Below, piece by piece: positions 9,641-21,218 of a DNA stretch of 64,000 bases. The stretch lies in assembly GCA_963662175.1 (NCBI GenBank), contig OY759224.1, forward strand, positions 26,669,489 to 26,733,488. The letters are read 5' to 3'. The notes beneath the pieces were generated by a model. It was not told the origin of the DNA and did not search any database. It saw only the letters and a program-made list of their open reading frames with translations. Numbering within the stretch: the stretch's first letter is position 1; each line of letters starts with the position of its first letter. Made by a program: the position numbers and the translations under genes. This DNA comes from Aradus depressus. Its lineage: Eukaryota > Arthropoda > Insecta > Hemiptera > Aradidae.

Positions 9641-11257
9641 AAAAATGATTAACTGAAAGTACTATAGTACACTCTAAGGGTCCCTTCAAACTAAAAATGA
9701 AGTTACCATTAACTGAAAGTACTATAGTACACTCTAAGGGTCCCTTCACACTAAACATGAAGTTACCATTAACTGAAAGTACTATAGTACACTCTAAGGG
9801 TCCCTTCACACTAAACATGAAGTTACCATTAACTGAAAGTACTATAGTACACTCTAAGGGTCCCTTCACACTAAACATGAAGTTACCATTAACTGAAAGT
9901 ACTATAGTACACTCTAAGGGTCCCTTCAAACTAAAAATGAAGTTACCATTAACTGAAAGTACTATAGTACACTCTAAGGGTCCCTTCACACTAAACATGA
10001 AGTTACCATTAACTGAAAGTACTATAGTACACTCTAAGGGTCCCTTCACACTAAACATGAAGTTACCATTAACTGAAAGTACTATAGTACACTCTAAGGG
10101 TCCCTTCACACTAAACATGAAGTTACCATTAACTGAAAGTACTATAGTACACTCTAAGGGTCCCTTCAAACTAAAAATGAAGTTACCATTAACTGAAAGT
10201 ACTATAGTACACTCTAAGGGTCCCTTCACACTAAACATGAAGTTACCATTAACTGAAAGTACTATAGTACACTCTAAGGGTCCCTTCACACTAAACATGA
10301 AGTTACCATTAACTGAAAGTACTATAGTACACTCTAAGGGTCCCTTCACACTAAACATGAAGTTACCATTAACTGAAAGTACTATAGTACACTCTAAGGG
10401 TCCCTTCACACTAAACATGAAGTTACCATTAACTGAAAGTACTATAGTACACTCTAAGGGTCCCTTCAAACTAAAAATGAAGTTACCATTAACTGAAAGT
10501 ACTATAGTACACTCTAAGGGTCCCTTCACACTAAACATGAAGTTACCATTAACTGAAAGTACTATAGTACACTCTAAGGGTCCCTTCACACTAAACATGA
10601 AGTTACCATTAACTGAAAGTACTATAGTACACTCTAAGGGTCCCTTCACACTAAACATGAAGTTACCATTAACTGAAAGTACTATAGTACACTCTAAGGG
10701 TCCCTTCACACTAAACATGAAGTTACCATTAACTGAAAGTACTATAGTACACTCTAAGGGTCCCTTCACACTAAACATGAAGTTACCATTAACTGAAAGT
10801 ACTATAGTACACTCTAAGGGTCCCTTCACACTAAACATGAAGTTACCATTAACTGAAAGTACTATAGTACACTCTAAGGGTCCCTTCACACTAAACATGA
10901 AGTTACCATTAACTGAAAGTACCACAGTACACTCTAAGGGTCCCTTCACACTAAAAATGAAGTTACCATTAACTGAAAGTACCACAGTACACTCTAAGGG
11001 TCCCTTCACACTAAAAATGAAGTTACCATTAACTGAAAGTACCACAGTACACTCTAAGGGTCCCTTCACACTAAAAATGAAGTTACCATTAACTGAAAGT
11101 ACCACAGTACACTCTAAGGGTCCCTTCACACTAAAAATGAAGTTACCAATAACTGAAAGTACCACAGTACACTCTAAGGGTCCCTTCACACTAAAAATGA
11201 AGTTACCATTAACTGAAAGTAATATAGTACACTCTAAGGGTCCCTTCACACTAAACA
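9641..11257. repeat. 60-bp tandem array, about 27 units
   Basis: Units of exactly 60 bp run from 9661 to 11,257, preceded by a partial unit. Three unit types can be told apart. Type A has caaactaaaaatg (units at 9661, 9901, 10,141, 10,441). Type B has cacactaaacatg. Type C has accacagtac plus ctaaaaatg (10,921-11,220). The order A-BBB-A-BBB-A-BBBB-A-BBBBBBB-CCCCC shows higher-order structure. A and B units contain the perfect palindrome GTACTATAGTAC. As 60 is a multiple of 3, stop-free frames persist on both strands (9697-11,433 plus and 9516-11,336 minus). These are very likely not genes. Confidence 0.97.
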
Positions 11258-12358
11258 AATCTGAATCAATCCGAATCAAGGTGAATCTGACTCGTGATCT
11301 CCATGCCTTCACACCAGCTGAGTCAAACCAAGCCAACCAAATCGAATCAAATCCTCTCTCTTTTTTCTATCTTTTCTCAGTTGTTTTTAAGTACCTAGTT
11401 TTGAGCTTCCACCATGAATGCCGTTATAATTAACACAATAATGTTTCATAGAAGGCAAAGGCTTAAACAGAAAATGTGCATTAATATTGTCTGGCGGGGA
11501 GGGTCCCTTATTTAAATGAACATAGCTGAAATGTGAAATTGATGGACTAAGAGAAGTTAAATTTCTCTCCGATGATTGATGATATTGGTTTTGATACATT
11601 TGAGGTGGTTGAGGTTGTAACCAATCCAGGGAGGGTGTCCTCACATGGGTTGACTTGAAACAAAGTCCTGACCAAAATGTGAGATCAGTGAAGGAGTGAA
11701 GAGAAGGGGACTTCGAAGGTGGACCACTAAGCCGAATCTTGATGAGTCAGATTCACCAAGAGAAGGGGACCCCAGAAGGAGGTTGTGCTCACTCAGTTTA
11801 GAGATTCGTTTTAGTATGAAGAGATCCTAAGTCACCAACTAACCTCTTTGTTTGCCTGATTAAGCAATACCCAGTTCCAAAATACGAATAGAATAAATCG
11901 CTTGGAATTGTACAGTTCTCCATTGTGTCTGGTGGAGGGGCCGGGATCCCGTGGGCTCTGATGGGGAGAGAAAGGAATGAGCCCTGGAAGCCGGGAAACT
12001 GGGAACTGGGAGATTGAAACGAGAAAGGAGACAGCAAGCGAGGGTCTCCTGCCTGATTGGATTAGTTCAAGACAGCGGCAGGACCAAAGTTGAGAGTTCT
12101 GCCAAAGGACTGTCCTTACATATAAGGACAACTTGTCTAGCCTAGAAATAAGACGGAACCAAACTTTCAACACGATTCATATTGTTTTCCTTTTTGCACT
12201 ATTGGTTCCGTTTTCCACTCGGTTTGGTTAACACGTATTTATTTGTTTTTGGGTAAACAATTGGAGAAGAAATTTTTCAACGCACAAGACTTAGTTATAT
12301 CTTGTTTTTATATATTCGATAATTCGATTGATTGAGTCTATAGTATATTTACAATGTT
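11258..12358. other. Unclassified, GC-richer stretch after the array
   Basis: No recognised gene. Several overlapping minus-strand frames (for example 11,832-12,173, 113 residues) lack known motifs. The moderately GC-rich composition, unlike the flanks, suggests an old retroelement, but I found no terminal repeats. Confidence 0.35.
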
Positions 12359-12800
12359 CAGGAAGTCGATTAATCATAGACAATCTACTTCCCCAGCACG
12401 AATTAATCAATTCTGTTTTTGGCCTTTGGTATAAAAATCGATAGTCGACACATTCATTAGGGCAGTTATTGGGTTCTCTGAGATCCCCCTCTTCCCTCCG
12501 GCCGATTCCGCTAAATATTAATAGAAGTCGTCCTTGTGGTGTTTTGAATTTACATATGAAATTTCGTGTCGATATATTCATTATTACGGCAGTTATTAGA
12601 TTTTTATTTTAAGCCTCCCTCCAATTCCCTTTGACCGATTTGGCTGTAAATCATTAGTTGACTCACATTGTGGCTTTTTAATCCTCATATTAAATTTTGT
12701 GTCGATACATTCATTACATCGGCAGTTATTAGGTTATTTAAGTCGAGCCCCTCTTCTTTGGTCCCCACTTCTTTTCGGCTGATTTCGCTAAATATTAATA
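12359..12800. repeat. 144-bp-family copy
   Basis: Begins at the end motif cttccccagcacgaattaat, then carries three monomer-like pieces (gtcgatatattcattattac, gtcgatacattcattacatc, ggctgatttcgctaaatatt). Confidence 0.65.
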
Positions 12801-12964
12801 GATGTCGTCCTTATGGGGAGAAAGAGAGAACTATTGAGAGATTCGATTACGCCTATTGATACTATATTCACAAAAATCAAATATTTTTAAAAAAATGTAA
12901 AATAGAAATGTTTTTTGCTGAAACGTAAGGAATTCATAGAGATTACTAAACCATATTTTTTGTG

Positions 12965-13119
12965 CGGCGTCCTTCAGATGGGACGTTAAGCGATGCATCC
13001 GAGCCTGTATGATGTCAGGTACTCGTTAAAGACCTCTACCCTTGGTAAAAAGTTCTGAGTGGGCAAAATTTAGGACTCCAGTCGGGCTCATGTACACCAG
13101 AGCGACGATAGTAGACGAT
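12965..13119 (+). mobile_element. SINE, internal to 3' part
   Basis: SINE body from cggcgtccttcagatgggac to gtagacgatatgac. It abuts an open minus-strand stretch (13,120-13,327). Confidence 0.7.
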
Positions 13120-13327
13120 ATGACACTTTGAAAAAAGCCTCATCAGCTTCTAGCAAAAATTGTTCAAAAACTTGTAAAAAATTGACAATATCTGTCGCCC
13201 TCGAAGAATATTCATATTGATTGATCTCTGAATCATGATTTATATCGAAGAACATATCAGTAAACCTTGTATGATAGATACAATACACACCCTCCAGAAT
13301 CCGCTGCCAAACTTCTCTTAGACGTAT
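13120..13327 (-). other. Conserved-looking open stretch, unrecognised
   Basis: Minus-strand translation LREVWQRILEGVYCIYHTRF continues to EQFLLEADEAFFK with no stop for about 65 codons. A possible acceptor (tctaag) sits just before AGAAGTTTGG at about 13,320, and the other edge is cut by the SINE. The composition looks coding, unlike its surroundings. It could be a lone exon, a broken exon or transposon sequence. No family recognised. Confidence 0.25.
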
Positions 13328-14209
13328 CCCATATTACAAAAGACGTGACGATGTGAGAACTGACAACTATTATATTATCTATTTCTTTTTTACTTTTTCT
13401 CATGTCTTCGTGTGACTTCTTGTCAAAGTGCCAAACAAGACTTATAACAAGTTAGAAGTCCTGTTTTTCTACGAAAAGACTATCCCAAGGTTTTCCCACA
13501 GAAAATGTGAATAAATATTTTATATTTCTTGGAAAGCCTAAGGGGAGAAAAGTAAAAAAAAAAAAAGTTGTCATCGGTGAATCACCGGCAATTTACTTCC
13601 CCATCATGAATTAATAAATTAAGTTTCTGCTCGCTGGTAAAAAAAATCAATAGTTGACTTAAACGTGTTTTAGTTTTTTTGTATTAGTTTCCCTCAATCT
13701 CTCTCAACAGATCTCAGAGTTCGAAAAGTATGATTTCTTTGGATTCATGCTTTTGGATAGTACCAATACGGCTCATAATAAGTTTTATTTAAATAATGAT
13801 AAAATTCGAAGATATTTTTTTATTGATTGGTACAGTATTGGTAAAGTATCTTCAAATTTTGCCCAAAGTTATTTATGTAATTTTTTTGAGCCTCACTCAA
13901 AATAATGTTTATTGAAATTTATTTTTAATTCTTTTTTTTTTATTTATTTTTTTGTCTTTTATTTATAAAGATGCAACTGTTGCTAGGGTGCAACAACCAG
14001 CATCTATGATGGTATTGATATGTTGGCGTGATTGGCATCTGAGAGGTGGTAGGTCCTCGGGACGATAATTTATATTAATTATTAGGACAAGAACAGAAAA
14101 AAAAAAATAAAGAAAGAAAAAAAAATTATAAATAAAAAGGAATTGAAAGACAATTTTGATGTATGGGTAAGAGAGATGATAAAAGTAAAGAAAAATTGAT
14201 GTAAAAAAT
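13328..14209. other. No gene; one 144-bp-family fragment
   Basis: Positions 13,563-13,660 match the family end (gtcatcggtgaatcaccggc, cttccccatcatgaattaat). The rest is AT-rich with no frame or repeat recognised. Confidence 0.4.
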
Positions 14210-14470
14210 AAAAAATTATTAAGAACGAATAGGATTTAAGGTGGCAGTAAGTCGCGATTCCATCTTCTCTTCAACCTTCGTGGAGAGTTTTGTGGTAAGT
14301 GTTGTGAAGATAAAGTACGTATTTCTGGGTTTGTATGTGTGTAAAGTTTTCTAAAAAAACGTATGTAAGTAGTTTGAATTGTGTCTGGTACTGGGTGTAT
14401 CATAAGATCGTTATGAAGTGTTCTGTTGTTTATGTATAGGGCTTTTTAATTATTAATTATTTTTTTGTAC
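14210..14470 (-). pseudogene. Jockey-type LINE C-terminal fragment, copy 1
   Basis: About 250 bases match 15,960-16,240 at high identity. The minus-strand frame (INNRTLHNDLM, YFIFTTLTTKL, KVEEKM) is typical of the extreme C terminus of Jockey-like reverse transcriptase proteins. Truncated and without its 5' part. Confidence 0.65.
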
Positions 14471-15665
14471 AGTAAATTCAAATCAGATTAATAACCATTT
14501 ATATTAATTGCATATTTACGTAAATGCATTTATATTTTTTTAAATTTTAATTAACTTCAATTATCAATTATTTATTATTAAATTAAATTCATTTCATTTA
14601 ATTTTTATTTTCAATAATTATTTTTTATTAATAAATTTTGTGTCAGTTAGCAGAGTTTTTGAGTCAAGGACATGAGTTACTATTACAAAACAGACAATAA
14701 CGATATAGTTTATGTATAAAGTGGTCAAGGACCACATAGATTCTGTCAATGTATTTTCTACGAACGAATTAAAGACAAAACATTTCAAAAACTTTTTAAG
14801 ATTCGATCGAAGAACCTTCACATATTCAATTGTCTCTACAATATGTATGTTATAGTTCTGCCTTGTCTGCAAGAAAATTTCACATAATGAAAAATTAATC
14901 ACCAGCTATGTACTTCCCCAACAAGAATTCATCAATTAAATTTTCGCTCTTCCTCCAAAGCCAATCACCTGCAGTTATTAGTGTATTTAAGTCGAGTCCC
15001 ATTTCACTGGGCATCCGAAGGACGGCGTGCAAGACAGTGCAACAATGCAAGAGATTTTAGGTTTATTAATGTAATATCGATAAAATATATAATATCCAGG
15101 AGCCTTCACATCTTTAATATCTATTTTATAGTTCTAACTTGTCTTGTCTGCAAAAAAATTTCATATAGAGAAAATGAAAGAAAAAAAAGCCCCTTCAATA
15201 ATGCAGATCGGCAATATTGCCATCCTCTTGACTGTAAGTCTTCTTCTGTCTGGAGAGAAACAGGATTCTTTATAACTGAACTTGAATGGAAATGATTCTT
15301 GAATAGGAAAAGGAAAAAGTTGAATTGAAACTACGGAAACGAAGCTCCTTCCTTCCGTCTGGCATATATTGGAGAGGTCTCAGTTTCTGTGGGATTCGAA
15401 CCCACAATCCCACAGCTCTGATTGATTTACTGACTTATTTACTTATGTCTCTTACTCTTTCAGAAAGATATATTTTTTTTCTTTTTGTTAAATGCTAATG
15501 CTGAGACCGGATGTTCCGCTGGGGGGCACAACCCTCACCCCCCGAAAGGACCTGTCGCAATATTTTGCCCCCGCTGCCATACTTCTCTCTTTTTTTTTTT
15601 TCTTTTTTTTTTTTTTACAGGAAACTTGGCTCTAAATCCTTATCAGACTTTATATATAGAAAATC
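14471..15665. other. AT-rich stretch with small repeat pieces
   Basis: Contains 144-bp-family pieces (14,885-15,000), a short SINE scrap at 15,005-15,030 (catccgaaggacggcgtgc) and a reverse B-box-like ggattcgaacccac at 15,393-15,406. No gene supported. Confidence 0.4.
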
Positions 15666-15905
15666 GAGGGCGCCGGTAGCTCAGTGGTATGCGTGCTTAC
15701 TTACTGAGCTTTAGTACGTTAAGTGATGGTCCCGAGCCTGTACGATGTCAGATACTCGTTAAAGGCCCCTACCCTAGGTGAATAAAAATTTAGGGTTCCC
15801 ATAGTAAAGTCGGCATCATGTCCACCAGAGTGATAAAAGAGTGCTCTGGTAGTAGGCGATATGACCTCGTTGTTAAGGCGCGGGCATGAGTCATAATAAC
15901 TAACT
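15666..15905 (+). mobile_element. SINE with internal deletion
   Basis: Starts gagggcgccggtagctcagt (A box present) and ends gggcatgagtcataataact. The B box and hairpin segment are missing, so the head joins directly to gttaagtgatggtcccgagc. Confidence 0.8.
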
Positions 15906-15929
15906 ACATGAAATTATATAACTATAAAA

Positions 15930-17160
15930 ATTAATTATTAAATAAAAAGGAATTGAAAGACAATTTTGATGGATGAAGAGAAATGATAAAAGTAACGAAA
16001 AATGATTAAGAACGAATATGATTTAAGGTGACAGTAAGTCGCGGTTCCATCTTCTCTTCAACCTTCGTGGGGAGTTTTGTGGTAAGTGTTGTGAAGATAA
16101 AGTACGTATTTCTGGGATTGTATGTGTGTAAAGTTTTCTGAAAAACCGTATGTAAGTAGTTAGTATTGTGTCGGGTACTGTGTGTATCATAAGATCGTTA
16201 TGAAGTGTTCTGTTGTTTATGTATGGAGGGCACTATGTTATCAGTCTGAGGGTTTTTGACTGAAACGCCTGAATTCGTTTGATGTTGGATGTTTTTGTTG
16301 AACCGTATATCTGTGATCCGTATGTCCATAATGGTCTAAAGGTACCCATACACGAAGCAATTGATCGTCAGATGAATCTGACGATCGACAATCGTTCGAT
16401 GAATCTTTTAATGTATGTCGTCATCGGGTTCGATTGATTGGTCTTCAGATCTATTTTTGATCTGAAGAAATTTTCATGCAATCATCGCACAGATTAATTG
16501 CTTGTACAAATGATTGTATGGTGTATGTGGTTATCGTGGCGATAATCAAGGAGGTTATAATCAGTTTATCTATAATAATAACCGTTTAAACACAAAAGTT
16601 TAGTGGAAGAGATTAGGTATTTTAACTTTCCTGTTTTTATAATTTTCCTTTATTAAACTGTGATATGTGTACCTGGTCTAGAGATAATTTAGAACATTTT
16701 ATAAACCTGATGTGCGAAAATAGTTTTCTTTTTAATTAACCACCCTACTGTCCAAACTATTGTTGTTTTTTTTTTGTTTTTTTTGCGTTTAATTTTATTA
16801 AATAACAAAACAGCCACAGATAACAACAAAAGATCGACCTGTTCCATTGCGTCGACTGAGATAAATCGAACTGTGTGTGCGCTTCTAATATCGTCAGATT
16901 TATCGTCAAATCAATCTGAAGATAAATCTGACGATAGATTTGCTTCGTGTATGGGTACCATAAGTAAGTAAGTGTAACAGTTCCGTTTTTGTGTCATGTC
17001 TAATAAATAATAACGAAGATTATTCAAGGTGGAATAAGTCGCGGTTCCAACTTTGTTGAGGGTTGTAACTACCTGGGTCCGACTGGACTTAGGCCGCACT
17101 CCAAGCCGCATCCCTCATGCGGCCTTCCTCCAGCCCAGCTCCTTCCTCTTGAACCATAAT
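15930..17160 (-). pseudogene. Jockey-type LINE fragment, split by an inserted element
   Basis: The minus-strand translation upstream of 16,339 reads PLWTYGSQIYGSTKTSNIKR, then IQAFQSKTLRLIT and TLHNDLM, a well-known C-terminal pattern of Jockey-clade reverse transcriptases. The frame has a stop after RLIT. The 621-bp inverted-repeat element at 16,340-16,960 sits within the unit. Beyond it, 16,961-17,160 carries a second partial tail (aagtcgcggttccaac) and a GC-rich hairpin (gccgcat...atgcggc) typical of a LINE 3' end. Confidence 0.65.
16340..16960. mobile_element. 621-bp inverted-repeat element (MITE)
   Basis: Ends are GGTACCCATACACGAAGCAA at 16,341 and its reverse complement finishing at 16,959. 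The flanks are TAA on both sides (16,337-16,339 and 16,961-16,963), the trinucleotide duplication expected of PIF/Harbinger elements. The interior has no transposase but shows further inverted blocks (gtcagatgaatctgacgatc). It is inserted in LINE sequence. Confidence 0.85.
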
Positions 17161-18056
17161 TTTCCTACTACTAATAAACTTTTTTTTATTATTATTATTT
17201 TTTTCAGCTAATCTGGCATAATTTTATGCATACTAAAACTTTCATATTCATTAACCATAATTCAAATCTACAACCATAATGAAAGGACAGAAGACAAGAT
17301 TCCATTTCCAATTCTTCTTAATCATGATCCTCTTCCCCGGTCTCTTCCTAATATCCTCACAAGTTTAATCCCCTGAATTACCATTTAAATGAGATAGAGA
17401 AATGTTACAAATTAAAGAAACAAAATGTGTTCATTTACAATTCACTCTGTGCTCTGTGCCTCTCCCACCGGCCTGACAATAAATCAGTTCTCATTTTAAA
17501 TCCAACTCTAGCTTCTCGCTTCTGTCAAAACCATTTAGTTATCATTCTGAATATATTCTGACCATAATATTATAGATAGACATTATTATTATTATTATTA
17601 CATTACTATAATATTACCAAAATATTCATAATATTACTTCCGTACTCCTTTTATCCTTTAGTACCTCAGAACAAGACTGTCACAACTCAAAAAATATCGA
17701 ATTCGTACTAAACTCAAAGGAAGAATGGTAATATGGTATACTTTTTCATTGAAGAGTGTCACAATTGTAACTTATAATTCTGGCCACCAGAGAGCAGATG
17801 TGTCGGTCTTCCATTGTACGAAAAGGTTGGGCTTTAAGGGCTTCAAAGGGTGTTACGATGGTGAAAGCTAAGTAAAATTATCTTAAAAGTAAGTATTATT
17901 AACCGTGTAAAAGCTTATTGCTCCAGTAGTTTTCTAAATAAATGAAAAGTAAAGTACCATTAAGGATCAATGAATTTTAAAACGTTTTCCCAAAATTCAC
18001 ATTTTTTTAGTTGTGACAGTCTTGCTTTGAGGTAGCGATATAGAAGTATCGTAATC
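17161..18056. other. No gene seen
   Basis: AT-rich DNA with a short (ATT)n tract at 17,585-17,605. No repeat partner or frame recognised. Confidence 0.4.
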
Positions 18057-18070
18057 GTACAAAAAAAGAG

Positions 18071-18411
18071 AGGGCGCCAGTAGCTCAGTGGTATGCATGC
18101 TTCTCTTCTAAGCTCAAGATCGTTGGTTCAAAACCCGGCTGCGAGACCCTTAGTTTATTTTTTCTGGGAGATAAAATAAACTTAAGCACGCCGTCCTTCG
18201 GATGGGACGTTAAGGGATGGTCCCGAGCCTGTACGATGTCAGGTACTCGTTAAAGACCCCTGCCCTAGGTGAATAAAAATTTAGAGTAGGCAAAATGTAG
18301 GACTCTCACAGTAGAGTCGGGCTCATGTCCACCAGAGTGACGAAAGAGCGCTCCGGTAGTAGGCGATATGACCTCATAGTTAAATCCCGGGCATGAGTCT
18401 TAATAACTAAT
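18071..18411 (+). mobile_element. Full-length tRNA-derived SINE
   Basis: A reference copy of the commonest repeat here. The tRNA-like head has an A box (gtagctcagtggtatgc) and B box (ggttcaaaacccg). A hairpin follows (tttatttt...taaaataaac), then the unrelated body from acgccgtccttcggatggga to cccgggcatgagt. Target duplications flank it: gtacaaaaaaagag at 18,057-18,070 and gtacaaaaagag at 18,413-18,424. Transcription by RNA polymerase III and mobilisation by a partner LINE are inferred from the class. Confidence 0.9.
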
Positions 18412-18959
18412 TGTACAAAAAGAGTTTGTTTTCAATGAGTTTTTTTTTGTTTCAAAGTTTCCTGAAATTGACCATTTTCGGCAATATGTGTGTATGTGAT
18501 TTTTAAACTTAGAGAGCGTTCTAACAGAAAACTGTTATAGAGATCATCGCGAAAATGGTCAAAACTTATTTAGGGGACCTTCAAATGTGAGAATCGGTTG
18601 AAACCTCGATCTCGGATTTTCGCACGATTACAATAGGTACAAGAAAGTAAAAATATACTTATATGAAATTTTAATTTTCGAAATTTTGAGGATGCGCCCT
18701 CCCCCTTCATTTTCCATTTTTTTACTCTAGCTTTGAGTGGGACAAAATGAGGTAACAAAACCCAGCTTGTTAGAACTTACACAGCTTTCAGACTTTACAA
18801 AGAGGAAACAGCAGTCTCATTACGGACGACATTTACTTAATTAGACTTAATTAAAGAATTTTTTACAGGGGGGGAAGGAATTTTTATTTTAATTAAAAAG
18901 TATTTTCATAAAATAAAAAACTTTTGAAATTGTTCACATATTCTGATATTAATATAAAA

Positions 18960-19035
18960 AAATTCTGTGAATCACCGACATTGTACTTCCACAGCACAAA
19001 TTTATCAATTAAGTTTTCGCTTCATCAAGCAAACA
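18960..19035. repeat. 144-bp-family end fragment
   Basis: gtgaatcaccgacattgtac followed by ttccacagcacaaatttatc, the family terminus. Confidence 0.55.
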
Positions 19036-19059
19036 ATAGAGAACAAGTAAATCAAATGG

Positions 19060-19150
19060 TTCGGACATGTGTGCAGGATGCCGGAGGATAGAGGACCTAG
19101 GAAGATCATGGAAGCAAGACCTGTAGGAAGAAGACTACGAGTGGGTAAAG
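19060..19150 (+). pseudogene. LINE C-terminal scrap
   Basis: Translates as IKWFGHVCRMPEDRGPRKIM, then EARPVGRRLRVGK. The W-x-GHV-x-RM pattern marks the region after the reverse transcriptase in RTE-like and related LINEs, as in 47,153-47,720. Confidence 0.65.
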
Positions 19151-19193
19151 GGATCTATCGATACAAGTAAATACAAGTAAAGTATCGATACTT

Positions 19194-19372
19194 TTAGTCC
19201 TAAATTTTTATTCACCTGGGGTAGGGGTCCTTAACGAGGACCTGACATCGTACAGGCTCGGGACCATCGCTTAACGTCCCATCCGAAGGACGGCATGCTT
19301 AAGTTTATTTTACCTCCCAGATAAAATAAACTAAGGGCCTCGGTCGGGTTTCGAACCCACGACCTTGAAATT
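19194..19372 (-). mobile_element. SINE with internal deletion
   Basis: Reverse copy from ttcacctggggtaggggtcc to cgggtttcgaacccacgacc. It keeps the B box, hairpin and mid-body and lacks the 3' quarter. Confidence 0.75.
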
Positions 19373-20859
19373 ACGTAAGGCATTTAGGGGGGTATAAGCT
19401 CAATATTACTAATTCTTACTATAGGGGAGGGGGGTAAAGAATTTGATCTTAGGTATGTTTTTGAATTTAAAATCTACTACTTTCGCGCTAAGAAATGGCG
19501 CTATTGGATAGCGCCATCTGTACTTAGTTCTCAAATTCAGTATTGAATCCTACACAAATCATATGGTCTCAGTACTTCTAGACATTTTTTTATTCTATTG
19601 TTTCGCTGACTAAGGATTTCCCTATTGCCTGAATTTTGAAAAATAATTGTCATTTTAGTATCATTTATTTATTATACCTGACATGTCTGCATATTTACAT
19701 CCACTATTATTTAAAGCTTGGCTACAAGCTGCTCAAACTGTCTTTTATTTTATCAATACTATCATTTCTTACGAAAATTTCTTATCAAGGGGTAGGGGGG
19801 GGGGGGGGGGGGGGGGAGTTAGCAATATTAAAATTTAAAAAAATATATATATAAATATATAATGTGACCGTAACTTATACCAATCAAATCGATTGTTTAG
19901 CTGTAACCCAAAGTTCGAGTCCGTAGGTCCAAATTGAACGAAATGATCTTGTAAATCGTAAGTTTGTTAGTAGTCAGTAGGTACTCGATGTAACAGTCCG
20001 TATCTTCGATTCAGTTCTTGTTGTTTAAGTCGTGTATGTGGGTTTCACGTAAGTCTACCGTCTAGGTAAACTTACGTGAAACCGTATATAGCTACCGTTA
20101 TACCCGAGATAGCTTAGGTATAAGAAAATAGTAAAAAAAAGAAGCCAAGAAAAAGGTAAATGAGGTTAAAAATTTTGACAAACTCACCCCTATTTTCTTC
20201 ATTTTTTTTTTTTTTTTTCGTCTAATTAGACTAAGCGAGCGAATAATATTATTTTATACATTTTCTTTAGTATTTGGAGGGAGGAGAGAAAGTTAAGAAA
20301 TTATTCTTTGTGAAGCATTAAGGTAGATGATGGGGTGCGGGGGTTGTGAGTTATGGCCGCTCACTTCTTTCTCCTTCCCCAAACAAAAACTTGAAGTACA
20401 CTTTTTAAAAGAGAAATGCCAACGATAAAGGGGTATATTTACTAGGGGTTGAGGCTGAGAGACAAAAGGAATGAAATATATTACGAGTTGCTAATTTTCC
20501 CCCAAGTCTAATGATGAAATATGGCGGAGTGGGAACAAAGAAAAGTTGAAGAATAGCTTTGCTTTTTCCCATAATTAAAAGCCGTTTTCAGAAGGGAGGG
20601 GGGAGCCTACTACTATCTCTGCAAGGACCCCCCACAGAGTTGCTTACTTCAAACATGCAAATCTTGTCCTCTTTTCTCTGTCTCCAGGCCTAATTACCCC
20701 CATCTCTCTATTACACTGTTCAGTCACTATCTTTATTTCAAGAAAATTTTATATTAAACTAGCATGTTCTCCCAGTGTTGTTCGGTTAGTAATTTTATTT
20801 ATTTATTAATATATAAGGGGTGATAGGAAGGCCGAGATTAGTTATTTTTAACTTAATAT
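19373..20859. other. No gene; poly(G) and a hairpin
   Basis: Holds a run of 22 G at 19,795-19,816 and a small hairpin at 20,042-20,081 (ggtttcacgtaagt ... acttacgtgaaacc). No coding frame is convincing. Confidence 0.5.
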
Positions 20860-20871
20860 ATTATTTATCAG

Positions 20872-21206
20872 AGGGCGCCTGTAGCTTAGTGGTATGCGTG
20901 CTTGTCTTCTGTGGGTTCGAAACCCGACCGAGGCCCTTAGTTTATTTTATCTGAGAGGTAAAATAAACTTGAGCACGCCGTCCTTCGGATGGGACGATAA
21001 GCGATGGTCCCGAGCCTGTACGATGTCATTGTCGTTAAAGACCCCTGCCCTAGATGAATAAAAATTTAGGGTAGGCAAAATTTAGGACTACCAAAGTAGA
21101 GTCGGGCTCTTGTTCACAAGAGTGACGAAAGAGCGCTCTGGTAGTAGGCGATATGACCTCGTAGTTAAAGCCCGGACATGAGTCATAAACCCCCAAACCT
21201 AAACCT
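20872..21206 (+). mobile_element. Full-length tRNA-derived SINE
   Basis: Intact head (ggcgcctgtagcttagtgg, ggttcgaaacccg), hairpin and body. Flanked by the 12-bp duplication attatttatcag at 20,860-20,871 and 21,207-21,218. The 3' tail reads ccccaaacctaaacct. Confidence 0.9.
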
Positions 21207-21218
21207 ATTATTTATCAG

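Noticed and set aside
9516..11433. Two long open frames on opposite strands (578 and 606 codons)
   Set aside because: They follow from a 60-bp tandem unit whose length is a multiple of three; no known domain, and both strands are equally open.
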